A stretch of DNA of 64,000 nt, from the NCBI GenBank assembly GCA_009377865.1, contig WHTH01000007.1, positions 32,252-96,251 of the forward strand, given 5' to 3'. The DNA is from Pseudonocardiaceae bacterium (GTDB taxonomy: Bacteria; Actinomycetota; Actinomycetes; Mycobacteriales; Pseudonocardiaceae). Position numbers and translations under genes: made by a program. Positions 28,903-37,627 of this stretch are shown here, piece after piece (position 1 is the first letter of the stretch; every line of letters begins with the position of its first letter). Under the pieces are notes generated by a model. The model ran no database searches. It saw nothing but the letters and a program-made list of their open reading frames with translations, and was not told where the DNA came from.

Positions 28903-29727
28903 GTGGTGCGCATTCTGACCCTCGCGCTGGCCGTACTCGCCGTGGTGCTGCTACTGGGTGGGGCGATGTGGGGGCTGCAACGTCGGCTGATCTATTTCCC
29001 GGACCAGCGGCTGCCCCCGGTGGCCGAGGTACTGCCGGGTGGTCGCGAGGTCACGCTGGACACCGCTGACGGGCTTGCGCTGCAGGCCTGGTTCATCCCG
29101 CCGAGCGGGCCCGATCGCGGGATGGGTGTGCTGGTGGCGCCGGGCAACGGCGGCGACCGGGCCGACCGCGCCCCGCTCGCACGTCGGCTGGCTGCGGCCG
29201 GCTTCGCGGTGTTGCTGCTCGACTACCGCGGCTACGGTGGCAATCCCGGCAGCCCCGACGAGGAGGGCCTGGTCCGCGACGCCCGCGCGGCCCACCGCTA
29301 CCTGACCGGAGCGGCAGGATTCCCCGCAGACCGGTTGATCTATTTCGGCGAGAGCCTCGGCGGCGCGGTGCTGACCCGGCTCGCCACCGAGCACCCGGCC
29401 GGCGGGCTGCTGCTGCGGTCCCCATTCACCGACCTGGCTGCGGTAGGGCGACACCACTACCCGGTGTTACCGGTGCGCACGCTGCTACGTGACCGGTTCC
29501 CGGTCGCCGGGCCGATCGGCGGGGTCACCGTTGCGACCACGGTGGTATACGGCACAGCCGACTCGGTGGTGCCGCCCGAACAGAGCCGCGACGTCGCGGC
29601 GGCAGCCGGCGGGCCGGTGGAGGTCACGGCGGTCACGGGAGCCGATCACAACGACCGGGCGCTGCTCGACGGCGACATGCTCGTCACGGCGCTCGTCGAG
29701 CTCGCGCAGCGGATCGAGCCCCGCTGA
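28903..29727 (+). CDS. Membrane-anchored alpha/beta hydrolase
   Basis: About 274 residues. One N-terminal membrane segment (LALAVLAVVLLLGGAMWGL), then an alpha/beta hydrolase fold: LLLDYRGYGGNPG, the nucleophile elbow FGESLGGAVL (Ser in GESLG), catalytic Asp in YGTADSVVPPEQS and His in GADHNDR. It resembles the BEM46/YqkD-like hydrolases; the substrate is unknown. GTG 28903 is chosen because CATACT lies seven bases upstream with no Shine-Dalgarno sequence, suggesting a leaderless start; GTG 28906 is the alternative. Confidence 0.85.
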   Translation: MVRILTLALAVLAVVLLLGGAMWGLQRRLIYFPDQRLPPVAEVLPGGREVTLDTADGLALQAWFIPPSGPDRGMGVLVAPGNGGDRADRAPLARRLAAAGFAVLLLDYRGYGGNPGSPDEEGLVRDARAAHRYLTGAAGFPADRLIYFGESLGGAVLTRLATEHPAGGLLLRSPFTDLAAVGRHHYPVLPVRTLLRDRFPVAGPIGGVTVATTVVYGTADSVVPPEQSRDVAAAAGGPVEVTAVTGADHNDRALLDGDMLVTALVELAQRIEPR

Positions 29728-29743
29728 CCACCCTGCAGCGCGT

Positions 29744-30139
29744 TCAGCGCTCCTCGAAGCGCCGCCGGAAACGTTCCTCCATCCGCTGCGCGAGTGAGCT
29801 CTTCCCACCGCCTGATTGCTCCGGACCGTCACCTTGCCCCTTGGCGGGCTCGCTGTCCTGACCCCTGGCGAAGATCGCGACAACCGCGCCGGTGAACATG
29901 ACCAGGAACCCGGCCACGCTCATCACCGGGAAGTCGCCGACCCACAAGCTCCTGACGACGGCACCGACGACGAGCAGCAGCAGCCCCAGCACGAACAGCG
30001 CGATCCCCTGCAAGCGCCGGCGGCGGGAGGGACTGCGCATCCGTCCGCCCCGCACGTTCGAGGCGAACTTCGGATCCTCTGCATAGAGCGCGCGCTCGAT
30101 CTGGTCGAGCAGACGCTGCTCGTGCTCGGAGAGTGGCAT
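29744..30139 (-). CDS. DUF3040 membrane protein
   Basis: 131 residues beginning MPLSEHEQRLLDQIERAL, the hallmark DUF3040 start, followed by YAEDPKFASNVRGG, a basic patch and two adjacent membrane helices (GIALFVLGLLLLVVGAVV and VMSVAGFLVMFTGAVVAIF). The C terminus is a charged tail (AQRMEERFRRRFEER). This family is widespread in actinobacteria near dinB and the division genes; its role is not known. ATG 30139 has AGGAGGAG upstream. Confidence 0.9.
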   Translation of the reverse strand: MPLSEHEQRLLDQIERALYAEDPKFASNVRGGRMRSPSRRRRLQGIALFVLGLLLLVVGAVVRSLWVGDFPVMSVAGFLVMFTGAVVAIFARGQDSEPAKGQGDGPEQSGGGKSSLAQRMEERFRRRFEER

Positions 30140-30343
30140 CGCTCCTCCTCCGGCACTCCAAGCGACAATTGCCGGTATCGACGGTATCGACGGTAACCGC
30201 CGGGCCCGGCGGGCGCCCAACGTGGGCACCCACTCCTAAGGATACGAGCCCGCGGCGACGGCGACTACCCGAACCGCTCACACGATTTGTTGGCACGACG
30301 TGATTTGTTGGCACGACTTCGTGGCACGACTTCGTGGCACGGC

Positions 30344-31600
30344 TCACTCAGGCCGCGGCGCCACAGCAGGTCGAGGTCCCGCGTCGAGCAGGGTCGCGGG
30401 ACGGACCGCGGCTGCCCCGAAGCGGGACCGAGCGGCATCCGCGGCACGCTCGGCCTCCGACCAGCCCGGGCCCATCTCATCGAGCGTGCGCTGCTCGCCC
30501 CCCTCGCCTGCGACCAGCTGCTCGATGCGGACCCCGAGCAGCCGGATGCTGGTTGCGACGGGCAGGTGCACGTCGAGCAGCTCGCCGGCCACTGCCAGGA
30601 TCGCGCGCCCACCGTCGGTCGGCTCGGCCAGCGTCCGGCAGCGGGTGATCGTGGTGAAGTCGGGGTAGCGCAGCTTGAGCGCCACCGTGAGGCCGCGCAG
30701 CCCACGGCGGCGCAGCGTCGCCGCGGTCCGCTCCACCAGTCGCAGCAGCTCGCGGCGCAGCGCCGCCCGGTCAGCGACGTCGACATCGAAGGTCTCCTCG
30801 GCGCCCACCGACTTCTCCGGTGAGTCCGGCACCACCCGGCGCTCATCGTGACCCTGTGCCAGCGCCTGTAGGTGCTCGGCTGCGGCGACGCCGAGGGACC
30901 GCCGCAATGCCGGCAGCGGGGTCGCGGCGACCTCGGCGACGGTCCGGCAGCCGAGCCGGTGCAACGCCGCCGCGGTCCGTGCCCCGACACCCCACAGCGC
31001 CGAGACCGGCAGCGGGCGCAGGAACTCCAGCACCCCATCGGCGGGCACGACCAGCAGTCCGTCCGGCTTGGCCATCCCCGAGGCGAGCTTGGCGGCGAAC
31101 TTGCTCGGCGCCACCCCGACCGAGCAGGTGACCCAATGTGCGTCGAATACCTGCCCGCGGATCCACTCCCCGACCATCGCCGGGCTCATCCCCAGCCGCC
31201 GCAACGAGCCCGACACGTCGAGGAACGCCTCGTCCAGCGACAGCGGCTCGACCAGCGGCGTGATCGAGCGGAACAGCCGCATCACGCCGGTCGAGACCTC
31301 GGTGTAGTGGGGGAAGTGCGGCGGCACGAACACCGCCTGCGGGCACAACCGGCGCGCCCGTGCTGCGGGCATCGCCGAGCGCACCCCGTACGTCCGAGCC
31401 TCGTAGCTCGCCGAGAGCACCACGCCCCGGGTGCTACCCCCGGCGACGACCACCGGCAGTCCGGCCAGCTCCGGCCGCTCCCGGACCTCGACCAGGGCGT
31501 AGAAGGCGTCCATGTCGACGTGCAGCACCCCGCAGCCGGTGTCGTCCGGCCGGGCGCCACCCCGGTCCGGCTGCCGGGGCAGCTCCCCGCTGCGTCCCAC
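30344..31600 (-). CDS. dinB: DNA polymerase IV (Y-family translesion polymerase)
   Basis: About 418 residues. Catalytic motifs: HVDMDAFYALVEV (metal Asp), SASYEARTYGVRSAMP, and PLSLDEAFLDVSGS (SLDE catalytic pair); the helix-hairpin-helix thumb (ALWGVGARTAAALHRLG) and the little finger (FDVDVADRAALRRELL ... VALKLRYPDFTTITR) are complete. There is no clear beta-clamp QLxLF-type tail at the C terminus, unlike some Pol IVs. GTG 31600 is my choice, with a GGGGG run upstream; the frame is open further upstream. Confidence 0.92.
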   Translation of the reverse strand: MGRSGELPRQPDRGGARPDDTGCGVLHVDMDAFYALVEVRERPELAGLPVVVAGGSTRGVVLSASYEARTYGVRSAMPAARARRLCPQAVFVPPHFPHYTEVSTGVMRLFRSITPLVEPLSLDEAFLDVSGSLRRLGMSPAMVGEWIRGQVFDAHWVTCSVGVAPSKFAAKLASGMAKPDGLLVVPADGVLEFLRPLPVSALWGVGARTAAALHRLGCRTVAEVAATPLPALRRSLGVAAAEHLQALAQGHDERRVVPDSPEKSVGAEETFDVDVADRAALRRELLRLVERTAATLRRRGLRGLTVALKLRYPDFTTITRCRTLAEPTDGGRAILAVAGELLDVHLPVATSIRLLGVRIEQLVAGEGGEQRTLDEMGPGWSEAERAADAARSRFGAAAVRPATLLDAGPRPAVAPRPE

Positions 31601-31637
31601 GCTGCCCCCTTCCTGGCCCGTAGCGCCATACGCGGAC

Positions 31638-32369
31638 TCATGGTGCCACCGCGCGGCGGGCGATCGCGTGCAACCGCGTCGCGATGTCGCGCAGCGGGAC
31701 CCGGTCAGCGGCGGCGAGCTCCAGCTCGGTAAGCGCCTCGGCCGCACCGGGGTGTGCTTCCAGCACTCCGCCCGGCACCAGGTCGGCGACCACCCCGTCG
31801 CCCTGCACCAGTTCCACGGCCAGCCCGGCGCGTTCCAGCAGGGCGGTCAGCCCGACGGTGTCGAACCGCCGGACGACCGGATCCGCCCCGCCGAGGCAGC
31901 CGTCGGGATCGTGCAGCAGTTGCCGCGCCTCGGACAGCCGGCCCGCCAGGGCCCGTCCCAGCAGGGCCGCGTAGCGGTTGGACACCAGCACCGAGATCGC
32001 GCCCCCCGGTGCCGCCGCGGCTGCCAGCGCCGCGACAGCCACCGAGGCATCCTCCACCACCTCGAGCACACCATGGCCGAGCACCAGGTCGGCACTGCCC
32101 GCACCGACCACGTCGGCGAGGGTGTCCGCATCCCCCTGCAACGGGGTGATCCGCTGCTGCACGTCCGCCTCGGCAGCTCGCCGCCGCAACGTGGCGAGCG
32201 CGTTCGGGCTCGGGTCGACGACGGTCACCACGCAGCCGGCACGGGCCAGCGGCACTGCCCAGCCCCCGCTGCCCCCGCCGACGTCGAGCACCCGCGGGTC
32301 GGCGTCGAGCCGGTCCCGGGCCGCCGCGACCTCGGCCTCCAGCGCGCGGTGCACCGCAGGCGCTCGCAT
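31638..32369 (-). CDS. Class I SAM-dependent methyltransferase
   Basis: 243 residues. Motif I is RVLDVGGGSGGWAVPLARAG with the following acidic VVTVVDPSPNAL, and the post-I motif VLGHGVLEVVEDAS. C-terminal DRVPLRDIATRLHAIARR resembles the SmtA/CmoM-like group; the substrate is unassigned. Start ATG 32369 has TAGGGT seven bases upstream, a leaderless-type promoter facing away from the ParA-like gene, whose own TAGGGT lies 45 bases away. Confidence 0.86.
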   Translation of the reverse strand: MRAPAVHRALEAEVAAARDRLDADPRVLDVGGGSGGWAVPLARAGCVVTVVDPSPNALATLRRRAAEADVQQRITPLQGDADTLADVVGAGSADLVLGHGVLEVVEDASVAVAALAAAAAPGGAISVLVSNRYAALLGRALAGRLSEARQLLHDPDGCLGGADPVVRRFDTVGLTALLERAGLAVELVQGDGVVADLVPGGVLEAHPGAAEALTELELAAADRVPLRDIATRLHAIARRAVAP

Positions 32370-32425
32370 AGCGCGCACCCTACGGGTCGGCGGCGCCGCT
32401 ACCGGAAGCACCATAGGGTGGACGG

Positions 32426-33268
32426 GTGCGAAGCTTGGCCGTGCTCAGCCTCAAGGGAGGTGTGGGCAAGACGTCGGTGGTGCTCGGCCTGGCCGGGGCG
32501 GCGCTGCAGCGCGGTGCCCGCACCCTCGTCGTGGACCTGGACCCGCAGGGCAACGCCACCGCCGCCCTCGAACCGGGCGCGACCAGCGCGACGGTGGCCG
32601 ACGTCCTGGTCGACCAGAATCGCTCGACGCTCGAGCGGGCGATCGCACCGAGCGCCTGGGGACCGGGTCTCGACGTGCTGGTCGGGGCGGAGGCGGCCGA
32701 GGGCCACAATCGTCCAGACCCCGACGCCAAGCGGCTCGGCCGGCTAGCCAGGTCGCTGTCGAGGCTCGACTCGCTGCGCGACCCTGCCGGCGACGACGGC
32801 GTGCCGCCCTACCGGTTGGTGCTGATGGACTGCCCCCCGTCGCTGGGCCAGCTCACCCGGTCAGCGCTGGTCGGTGCCGATCGGGCGCTGCTGGTGACCG
32901 AGCCGACGATCTTCGCGGTGACCGGGGCACAGCGCGCCTTAGAGGCGGTGGAGACCGAGCGCGAACACAACCCCCACCTGCAGCCGCTGGGGGTGGTGGT
33001 CAACCGGGTGCGGATGCGGTCGATGGAGCACTCGTACCGGATCGAGGAGCTGCGGGCGATCTTCGGCCCGCTCGTACTGTCCAACGTGCTGCCCGACCGT
33101 TCGGCGGTACAGCATGCCCAGGGCGCCTGCCTGCCGGTGCAGCACTGGGACACCCCGGGAGCGCGGGAGATGGCGGCCGCGTTTGACGTGCTGCTGTCCA
33201 GGGTGCTGCGCACCACGCGGCTGCGGCGCCGTGGCAGTGACGACCCGGGCGGCTCCGCCGAACGCTGA
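32426..33268 (+). CDS. ParA/MinD-type ATPase
   Basis: 280 residues. Deviant Walker A KGGVGKTSVVLGLA at the very N terminus, Walker A-prime VVDLDPQGNATAAL, Walker B-like LVLMDCPPSLGQLT and VVNRVRMRSMEH. The length and RTTRLRRRGSDD tail suit a chromosomal Soj-like protein outside the parAB locus; no parB neighbour is present. In actinobacteria such orphan ParAs position cell-pole or division cargo (inference). GTG 32426 follows TAGGGT by six bases, a leaderless layout. Confidence 0.85.
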   Translation: MRSLAVLSLKGGVGKTSVVLGLAGAALQRGARTLVVDLDPQGNATAALEPGATSATVADVLVDQNRSTLERAIAPSAWGPGLDVLVGAEAAEGHNRPDPDAKRLGRLARSLSRLDSLRDPAGDDGVPPYRLVLMDCPPSLGQLTRSALVGADRALLVTEPTIFAVTGAQRALEAVETEREHNPHLQPLGVVVNRVRMRSMEHSYRIEELRAIFGPLVLSNVLPDRSAVQHAQGACLPVQHWDTPGAREMAAAFDVLLSRVLRTTRLRRRGSDDPGGSAER

Positions 33269-33334
33269 CGGCTCAGGCGAACACCTGCCAGCCCGGCGCT
33301 CGGCGCTGAGCTACACCCACTCCGACGTCACGGG

Positions 33335-34177
33335 TCACGCTTGGCCGGGCTGTTGCTGGCCCTGCGGGGGGTTCTGCTGGGGCTGGGGGTCTTGCTGGGG
33401 CTGGGGGGTGGGCGTCGCACCCTGTTGGCCGCCCTCAATCTCACCGGCCATCGATGCGCCGTGCATCGATGCGCGGATCTGCTCCAGCCTGGAGTGCCCC
33501 GCCATCTCGGTGGTGGACTGCTGCACCTCGAGCATCCGGCCCTGCACTGAGTTCTCCGCGAGCTCGGCCGAGCCGACCGCGTTGGCGTAGCGCCGCTCGA
33601 TCTTGTCGCGAACATCGTCGAGCGAGGGGGTGCTGTCCGATGAGGTGACCTCGGTCATCGATCGTAGCGAGGACGAGACCTGCTCCTGCATCTTGGCCTG
33701 CTCGAGCTGCGACAGCAGCTTGGTGCGCTCGGCGATCTTCTGCTGCAGCGCCATCGAGTTGCGCTCGACGGCCTGCTTGGCCTGCCCTGCCGCTTGCAGC
33801 GACTGGTCGTGCATGGTCTTGAGATCCTCGACGGACTGCTCGGCGGTCACCAACTGCGCCGCGAACGCCTCCGCGGAGTTCTCGTACTGCTGCGCCTTCT
33901 GCACGTCACCGGCTGTCCGGGACTCCTCGGCGAGCACCAGCGCCTGCCGCGCCGAGGATTGCAGCTTCTCGATCTCGCCCAGTTGCCGGTTGAGCTTCAT
34001 CTCGAGCTGCCGCTGGTTGCCGATAACCGCGGCGGCCTGTTGCGAGAGCGCCTGATGCTGTCGCTGCGCTTCCTCGATGGCCTGCTGGATCTGCACCTTC
34101 GGGTCCGCGTTCTCGTCGATCTTCGACGAGAACGCCGCCATGAGGTACTTCCAGAACTTCACGAACGGGTTGGCCAT
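33335..34177 (-). CDS. pspA: PspA/IM30-family membrane stress protein
   Basis: 280 residues: [20 protein letters not shown] (amphipathic membrane-binding helix), a long coiled coil ([20 protein letters not shown] to about residue 220), then a disordered Gln/Pro-rich tail ([15 protein letters not shown]). This is the ESCRT-III-like envelope stress protein that in mycobacteria (Rv2744c) is controlled by ClgR. It lies directly downstream of clgR here, and a GGAGG before ATG 34177 sets the start. Confidence 0.93.
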   Translation of the reverse strand: MANPFVKFWKYLMAAFSSKIDENADPKVQIQQAIEEAQRQHQALSQQAAAVIGNQRQLEMKLNRQLGEIEKLQSSARQALVLAEESRTAGDVQKAQQYENSAEAFAAQLVTAEQSVEDLKTMHDQSLQAAGQAKQAVERNSMALQQKIAERTKLLSQLEQAKMQEQVSSSLRSMTEVTSSDSTPSLDDVRDKIERRYANAVGSAELAENSVQGRMLEVQQSTTEMAGHSRLEQIRASMHGASMAGEIEGGQQGATPTPQPQQDPQPQQNPPQGQQQPGQA

Positions 34178-34342
34178 CTCCTCCGCCTGCCTCCTCGAAC
34201 GACTGTACCCGGGGGAACGACTCGACCCCGGGTCCGCACCGCAGCTGCCCTCGGCAGAGACCGGGTACTGGACCATCGTGGCAGGTGCACGACGGTGTAA
34301 TCCACACGGCCCGGCAGATCTCCGGTGCAACCCTGATCGGGC

Positions 34343-34795
34343 TCAGGCTGCCGCGCCGATCACCGACCGCCGACCGGCGGTCCGGCCGCCTGCCGGCGGG
34401 TGGACCTGACCCAGCCGCAGGCCGGACATCCCGTCGCCGGTGGTCATCACCAGCCGGCCGTCCTCGGTACGGTTGCTCGGCGTTGCCGCCGGGCGCTGCT
34501 CGCCGGACGACGCGGTATCGACCAGCTCGTCGGGAACCGTGTCGGGCACCTGTGGTAGGAAACCGGGGCCCACGTCACCGGCGACCCGGACGAGCAGCTC
34601 GTCGAGCGGCAGCTCGAGCGCGCCGCAGATGGACGCCAGCAGCTCGCTGGATGCCTCCTTGCGACCGCGCTCGACCTCCGAGAGGTAACCGAGGCTGACC
34701 CGTGCCGCGCGTGACACCTCGCGCAACGTGCGCTGCTGGTACGTGCGGGTCCGACGCAACCGGTCGCCGATCGCCTCCCGCAGTAAGACGGTCAT
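34343..34795 (-). CDS. clgR: ClgR-type helix-turn-helix regulator
   Basis: 150 residues. The Xre-type helix-turn-helix [20 protein letters not shown] followed by [20 protein letters not shown] is characteristic of ClgR, which activates clp protease and pspA genes on envelope stress. The C-terminal half is poorly conserved. The gene order pgsA-clgR-pspA matches the mycobacterial Rv2746c-Rv2744c order I recall. GGGAGG upstream of ATG 34795 supports the start. A perfect palindrome lies 25 bases upstream. Confidence 0.9.
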   Translation of the reverse strand: MTVLLREAIGDRLRRTRTYQQRTLREVSRAARVSLGYLSEVERGRKEASSELLASICGALELPLDELLVRVAGDVGPGFLPQVPDTVPDELVDTASSGEQRPAATPSNRTEDGRLVMTTGDGMSGLRLGQVHPPAGGRTAGRRSVIGAAA

Positions 34796-34819
34796 CGCGG
34801 GCCCTCCCGTTCCTCCGCC

Positions 34820-34833
34820 GGACAGAGCTGTCC
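34820..34833. promoter_or_regulatory. Palindrome upstream of clgR
   Basis: GGACAG-AG-CTGTCC is a perfect inverted repeat with 6-base arms, 25 bases before the clgR start codon. It is a plausible autoregulatory operator, but I cannot match it to a defined ClgR consensus from memory. Confidence 0.4.
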
Positions 34834-34955
34834 AGACATTGCTACTCCACCGTACCGAGACGTCGGCCCGAAGGCCCGACGGCACGGGTCCGCCCTCGGT
34901 GAACGCGACGGCCGGGGACGATCATTCCGCACCGCGATTTCTTCGCCGACCACGG

Positions 34956-35564
34956 TCACGACGTGACCAGGATACGTCGGGCAGTGGCGCGCAACCGCAG
35001 CGCGCGCACAAGATAGTCGACTCCGGTGATGACCGTCAGCGCGACGGCGATGCCCATGGCCGACCACAACACCGGGTCGGCGGTGGCGCCAAACGGCAGG
35101 ACGTAGAGCACGATCGCGATGCCCTGCGCGAACGTCTTGATCTTTCCGCCGTGGCTCGCGGGGATCACACCGTGGCGCAGCACCCAGAATCGCAGCGCGG
35201 TCACACCCAGCTCGCGGCCGGCGATGAGGAGGGTGACCCACCACGGCAGCTCACCGAGCGCGCTCAGCCCCACCAGCGCGGATCCGGTCAGCGCCTTGTC
35301 CGCGATCGGGTCCGCGACCTTGCCGAAGTCGGTGACCTGCCCGCGGCGGCGGGCGAGATCGCCATCGAGCCGGTCGGTCATCGAGGCGATCAGGAAGAGC
35401 AGGGCGGCGACCATCCGCCAGAACGGATCGGTGCCGTCGTCGACGAGCAGTGCCAGCAGGAACAGCGGCACCATCGCCAGCCGGGACATGGTCAGCATGT
35501 TGGCCAGGTTCCACAGCGGCACCTCACCGACCTGCGCGGGGCTGTCCCGGGACGGTGGTGTCAT
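34956..35564 (-). CDS. pgsA: CDP-diacylglycerol-glycerol-3-phosphate phosphatidyltransferase (PgsA-type)
   Basis: 202 residues, multi-pass membrane enzyme. The CDP-alcohol phosphatidyltransferase motif DG-x2-AR-x8-G-x3-D-x3-D is exact in [20 protein letters not shown] and following residues. Start region [20 protein letters not shown] is the family's first helix. Most likely makes phosphatidylglycerol phosphate for PG and cardiolipin; sequence alone does not rule out a related alcohol acceptor. ATG overlaps the rimO stop (ATGA). Confidence 0.92.
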   Translation of the reverse strand: MTPPSRDSPAQVGEVPLWNLANMLTMSRLAMVPLFLLALLVDDGTDPFWRMVAALLFLIASMTDRLDGDLARRRGQVTDFGKVADPIADKALTGSALVGLSALGELPWWVTLLIAGRELGVTALRFWVLRHGVIPASHGGKIKTFAQGIAIVLYVLPFGATADPVLWSAMGIAVALTVITGVDYLVRALRLRATARRILVTS

Positions 35565-37033
35565 GGCGAATCCCCGGTCCCCACGAGCATCTCTACCGGC
35601 TCGACCACGAGGTCGACCCCCTCGGCTGCCACCACCCAGCATCGCACCAGGTCGCCGACGGCGAACGGGTCGGCGCCCCGGCCGGACAGCACGCACTCGC
35701 CGTCCGCCTCAGGTGCCTGGTGCTCGGCCCGTCCCGCAGTCTCATCCTCGCCGGCGGTTCCGTCGGACACGGCCTCGATCAGCACCTCGACGACCTCCCC
35801 GACGCGCTCCTCGGCGCGTTGCCCGGTGAGCTGCTCTGCCAGCGCGGCGACGCGCTCCACCCGCTCGGTGATGGTGTCCTCGTCGTGGCGGCCTGCCAGC
35901 CTTTCGGCCTCGGTGCCGTCCTCCTCGGAGTAGCCGAACACACCGATGGCGTCGAGCCGGGCCTCGGTGAGGAAGCGCTCCAGCTCGGCCACGTCGGCCT
36001 CGGTCTCCCCCGGAAAGCCCACGATGACGTTGCTGCGGGCACCGGCGCGCGGGGCCAGCGCCCGGATCTGGTCCAGCAGCCCGAGGAACTGCTCCCGGGA
36101 CCCGAAGCGACGCATCCGGCGCAGCACCGGCTCGCTGGCGTGCTGGAACGATAGATCGAAGTAGGCCGCGACCCCGGGCGTCCCCGCGATCGCACGGAGC
36201 AACGACGGCCGCGTCTCTGCCGGCTGCAGGTAGGACACCCGGGTGCGCAGTATGCCCGGCACCGCGGCCAGCCCGGTGAGCAACTCCTCCAGCGCGCCGG
36301 GACGCCCGAGGTCCTTGCCGTAGGAGGTCGAGTTCTCGCTTACCAAAACCAGCTCGCGGACGCCCTGGCAGGCCAGCCACCCAGCCTCGGCGAGCACCTC
36401 ATCGGGCGGACAGGAGACGAATGCGCCGCGAAACGACGGGATCGCGCAGAACGCGCAGCGGCGGTCGCAGCCCGATGCGATCTTCAGTGGTGCGACCGGG
36501 GAGTGATCGAGGCGCCGGCGCGGGATCGAGCTGGGCGCGAAGGGCACCCAGCCGTGGCCGGGCAGCGGCGCCCGCGACAGCGCTGCCGGGCGGGCGACCG
36601 GGGTGATCGGGAGCAACGTCCGCCGGTCGACGGGCCGGTGCGCGGGGACGGCCCGACCGGCCAGCACATCGCGCAGCCGCTCGCCGAGCTCGGGGTAGGA
36701 GTCGAAGCCCAGCACCGCGTCGGCCTCGGTGAGGCTGTCGGCGAGCTCACCGCCGTAGCGCTCGGCAAGGCAGCCCACCGCCACGACCTTGGCCCCGGAA
36801 TCGGCGGCGGCGAGCACGGTGTCGATCGAGTCCTTCTTCGCCGACGCCACGAACGCGCAGGTGTTGACGACCACCACGTCGGCCGGATCTGCGGTGTCGG
36901 GGTCGGACTCCGGATCCACGAGGTCGAACCCGTCGCCGCTGAGCCGCCCGGCCAGCTGCTCGGAGTCGACCTCGTTGCGCGCGCAGCCGAGGGTGAGCAG
37001 CGCGACGCGGGGCGGCGTGGCGGGGGTGGGCAT
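35561..37033 (-). CDS. rimO: Ribosomal protein S12 methylthiotransferase
   Basis: 490 residues. N-terminal MTTase domain with cluster cysteines in [19 protein letters not shown] and [13 protein letters not shown]; radical-SAM triad [16 protein letters not shown]-terminal TRAM domain. RimO methylthiolates an Asp of ribosomal protein S12. ATG 37033 is preferred over ATG 37054: TACCCT lies six bases upstream with no Shine-Dalgarno sequence, the mirror image of the argA-like promoter. Coupled to pgsA by a four-base overlap. Confidence 0.94.
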   Translation of the reverse strand: MPTPATPPRVALLTLGCARNEVDSEQLAGRLSGDGFDLVDPESDPDTADPADVVVVNTCAFVASAKKDSIDTVLAAADSGAKVVAVGCLAERYGGELADSLTEADAVLGFDSYPELGERLRDVLAGRAVPAHRPVDRRTLLPITPVARPAALSRAPLPGHGWVPFAPSSIPRRRLDHSPVAPLKIASGCDRRCAFCAIPSFRGAFVSCPPDEVLAEAGWLACQGVRELVLVSENSTSYGKDLGRPGALEELLTGLAAVPGILRTRVSYLQPAETRPSLLRAIAGTPGVAAYFDLSFQHASEPVLRRMRRFGSREQFLGLLDQIRALAPRAGARSNVIVGFPGETEADVAELERFLTEARLDAIGVFGYSEEDGTEAERLAGRHDEDTITERVERVAALAEQLTGQRAEERVGEVVEVLIEAVSDGTAGEDETAGRAEHQAPEADGECVLSGRGADPFAVGDLVRCWVVAAEGVDLVVEPVEMLVGTGDSP

Positions 37034-37040
37034 GCTTGCA

Positions 37041-37081
37041 GGGTATCGGTCCATTGCAGCGATCCGGGTGGCCGATACCCT
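37041..37081. promoter_or_regulatory. Mirrored divergent leaderless promoters of rimO and the argA-like gene
   Basis: GGGTATCGG (37041-37049) and CCGATACCC (37072-37080) are perfect 9-base inverted arms with centres 31 bp apart, about three helical turns. Each arm contains the -10 hexamer TACCCT of the gene it faces, and each -10 is followed by six bases and then the start codon (ATG 37033, GTG 37088). Confidence 0.65.
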
Positions 37082-37087
37082 GCCGCC

Positions 37088-37603
37088 GTGCCCTGGCGCC
37101 CCACCGACCCCACAGTCACCGTGCGCCGGGCCAGGATCGGCGACGTCCGGGCGATCAAGGAGCTGATCGACCACTACTCCGGGCAGGTGTTGCTCGCCAA
37201 GCAACTCGTCACGCTCTACGAGGACGTCCAGGAGTTCTGGGTCGCGCACCGGTCGGGCGACCTGGTCGGGTGCGGGGCGCTGCACGTGCTCTGGGAGGAC
37301 CTCGCCGAGATCCGCACGCTGGCCGTACACCGGTATGCCCGCGCTCACGGCGTCGGTCACGTTCTGGTCGACCGGCTGGTGGACCAGGCGCGCGAGCTGG
37401 GGCTGCGGCGGGTGTTCGTGCTCACCTTCGAGGAACAGTTCTTCGCCCGGCACGGATTCGTCGAGATCGACGGCGCTCCGGTCAGCAACGAGGTGTACGA
37501 CGAGATGCGCCGCTCCCACGACGAGGGCGTCGCCGAGTTCCTCGACCTGCCTTACGTCAAGCCCAACACTCTAGGCAACACGCGAATGCTGCTCGAGCTC
37601 TGA
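37088..37603 (+). CDS. argA: GNAT acetyltransferase, probable N-acetylglutamate synthase
   Basis: 171 residues, one GNAT domain. [20 protein letters not shown] opens the fold; acetyl-CoA-binding [19 protein letters not shown] (variant of R-x2-G-x-G/A) and [20 protein letters not shown] follow. The short stand-alone form located between clgR-pgsA and ftsK corresponds to the mycobacterial ArgA (Rv2747) that makes N-acetylglutamate for arginine synthesis. Start GTG 37088 follows TACCCT by six bases; no Shine-Dalgarno sequence. It is flanked convergently by ftsK. Confidence 0.85.
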   Translation: MPWRPTDPTVTVRRARIGDVRAIKELIDHYSGQVLLAKQLVTLYEDVQEFWVAHRSGDLVGCGALHVLWEDLAEIRTLAVHRYARAHGVGHVLVDRLVDQARELGLRRVFVLTFEEQFFARHGFVEIDGAPVSNEVYDEMRRSHDEGVAEFLDLPYVKPNTLGNTRMLLEL

Positions 37604-37627
37604 GTCACCGTCCACGCCGCGAGGAGC

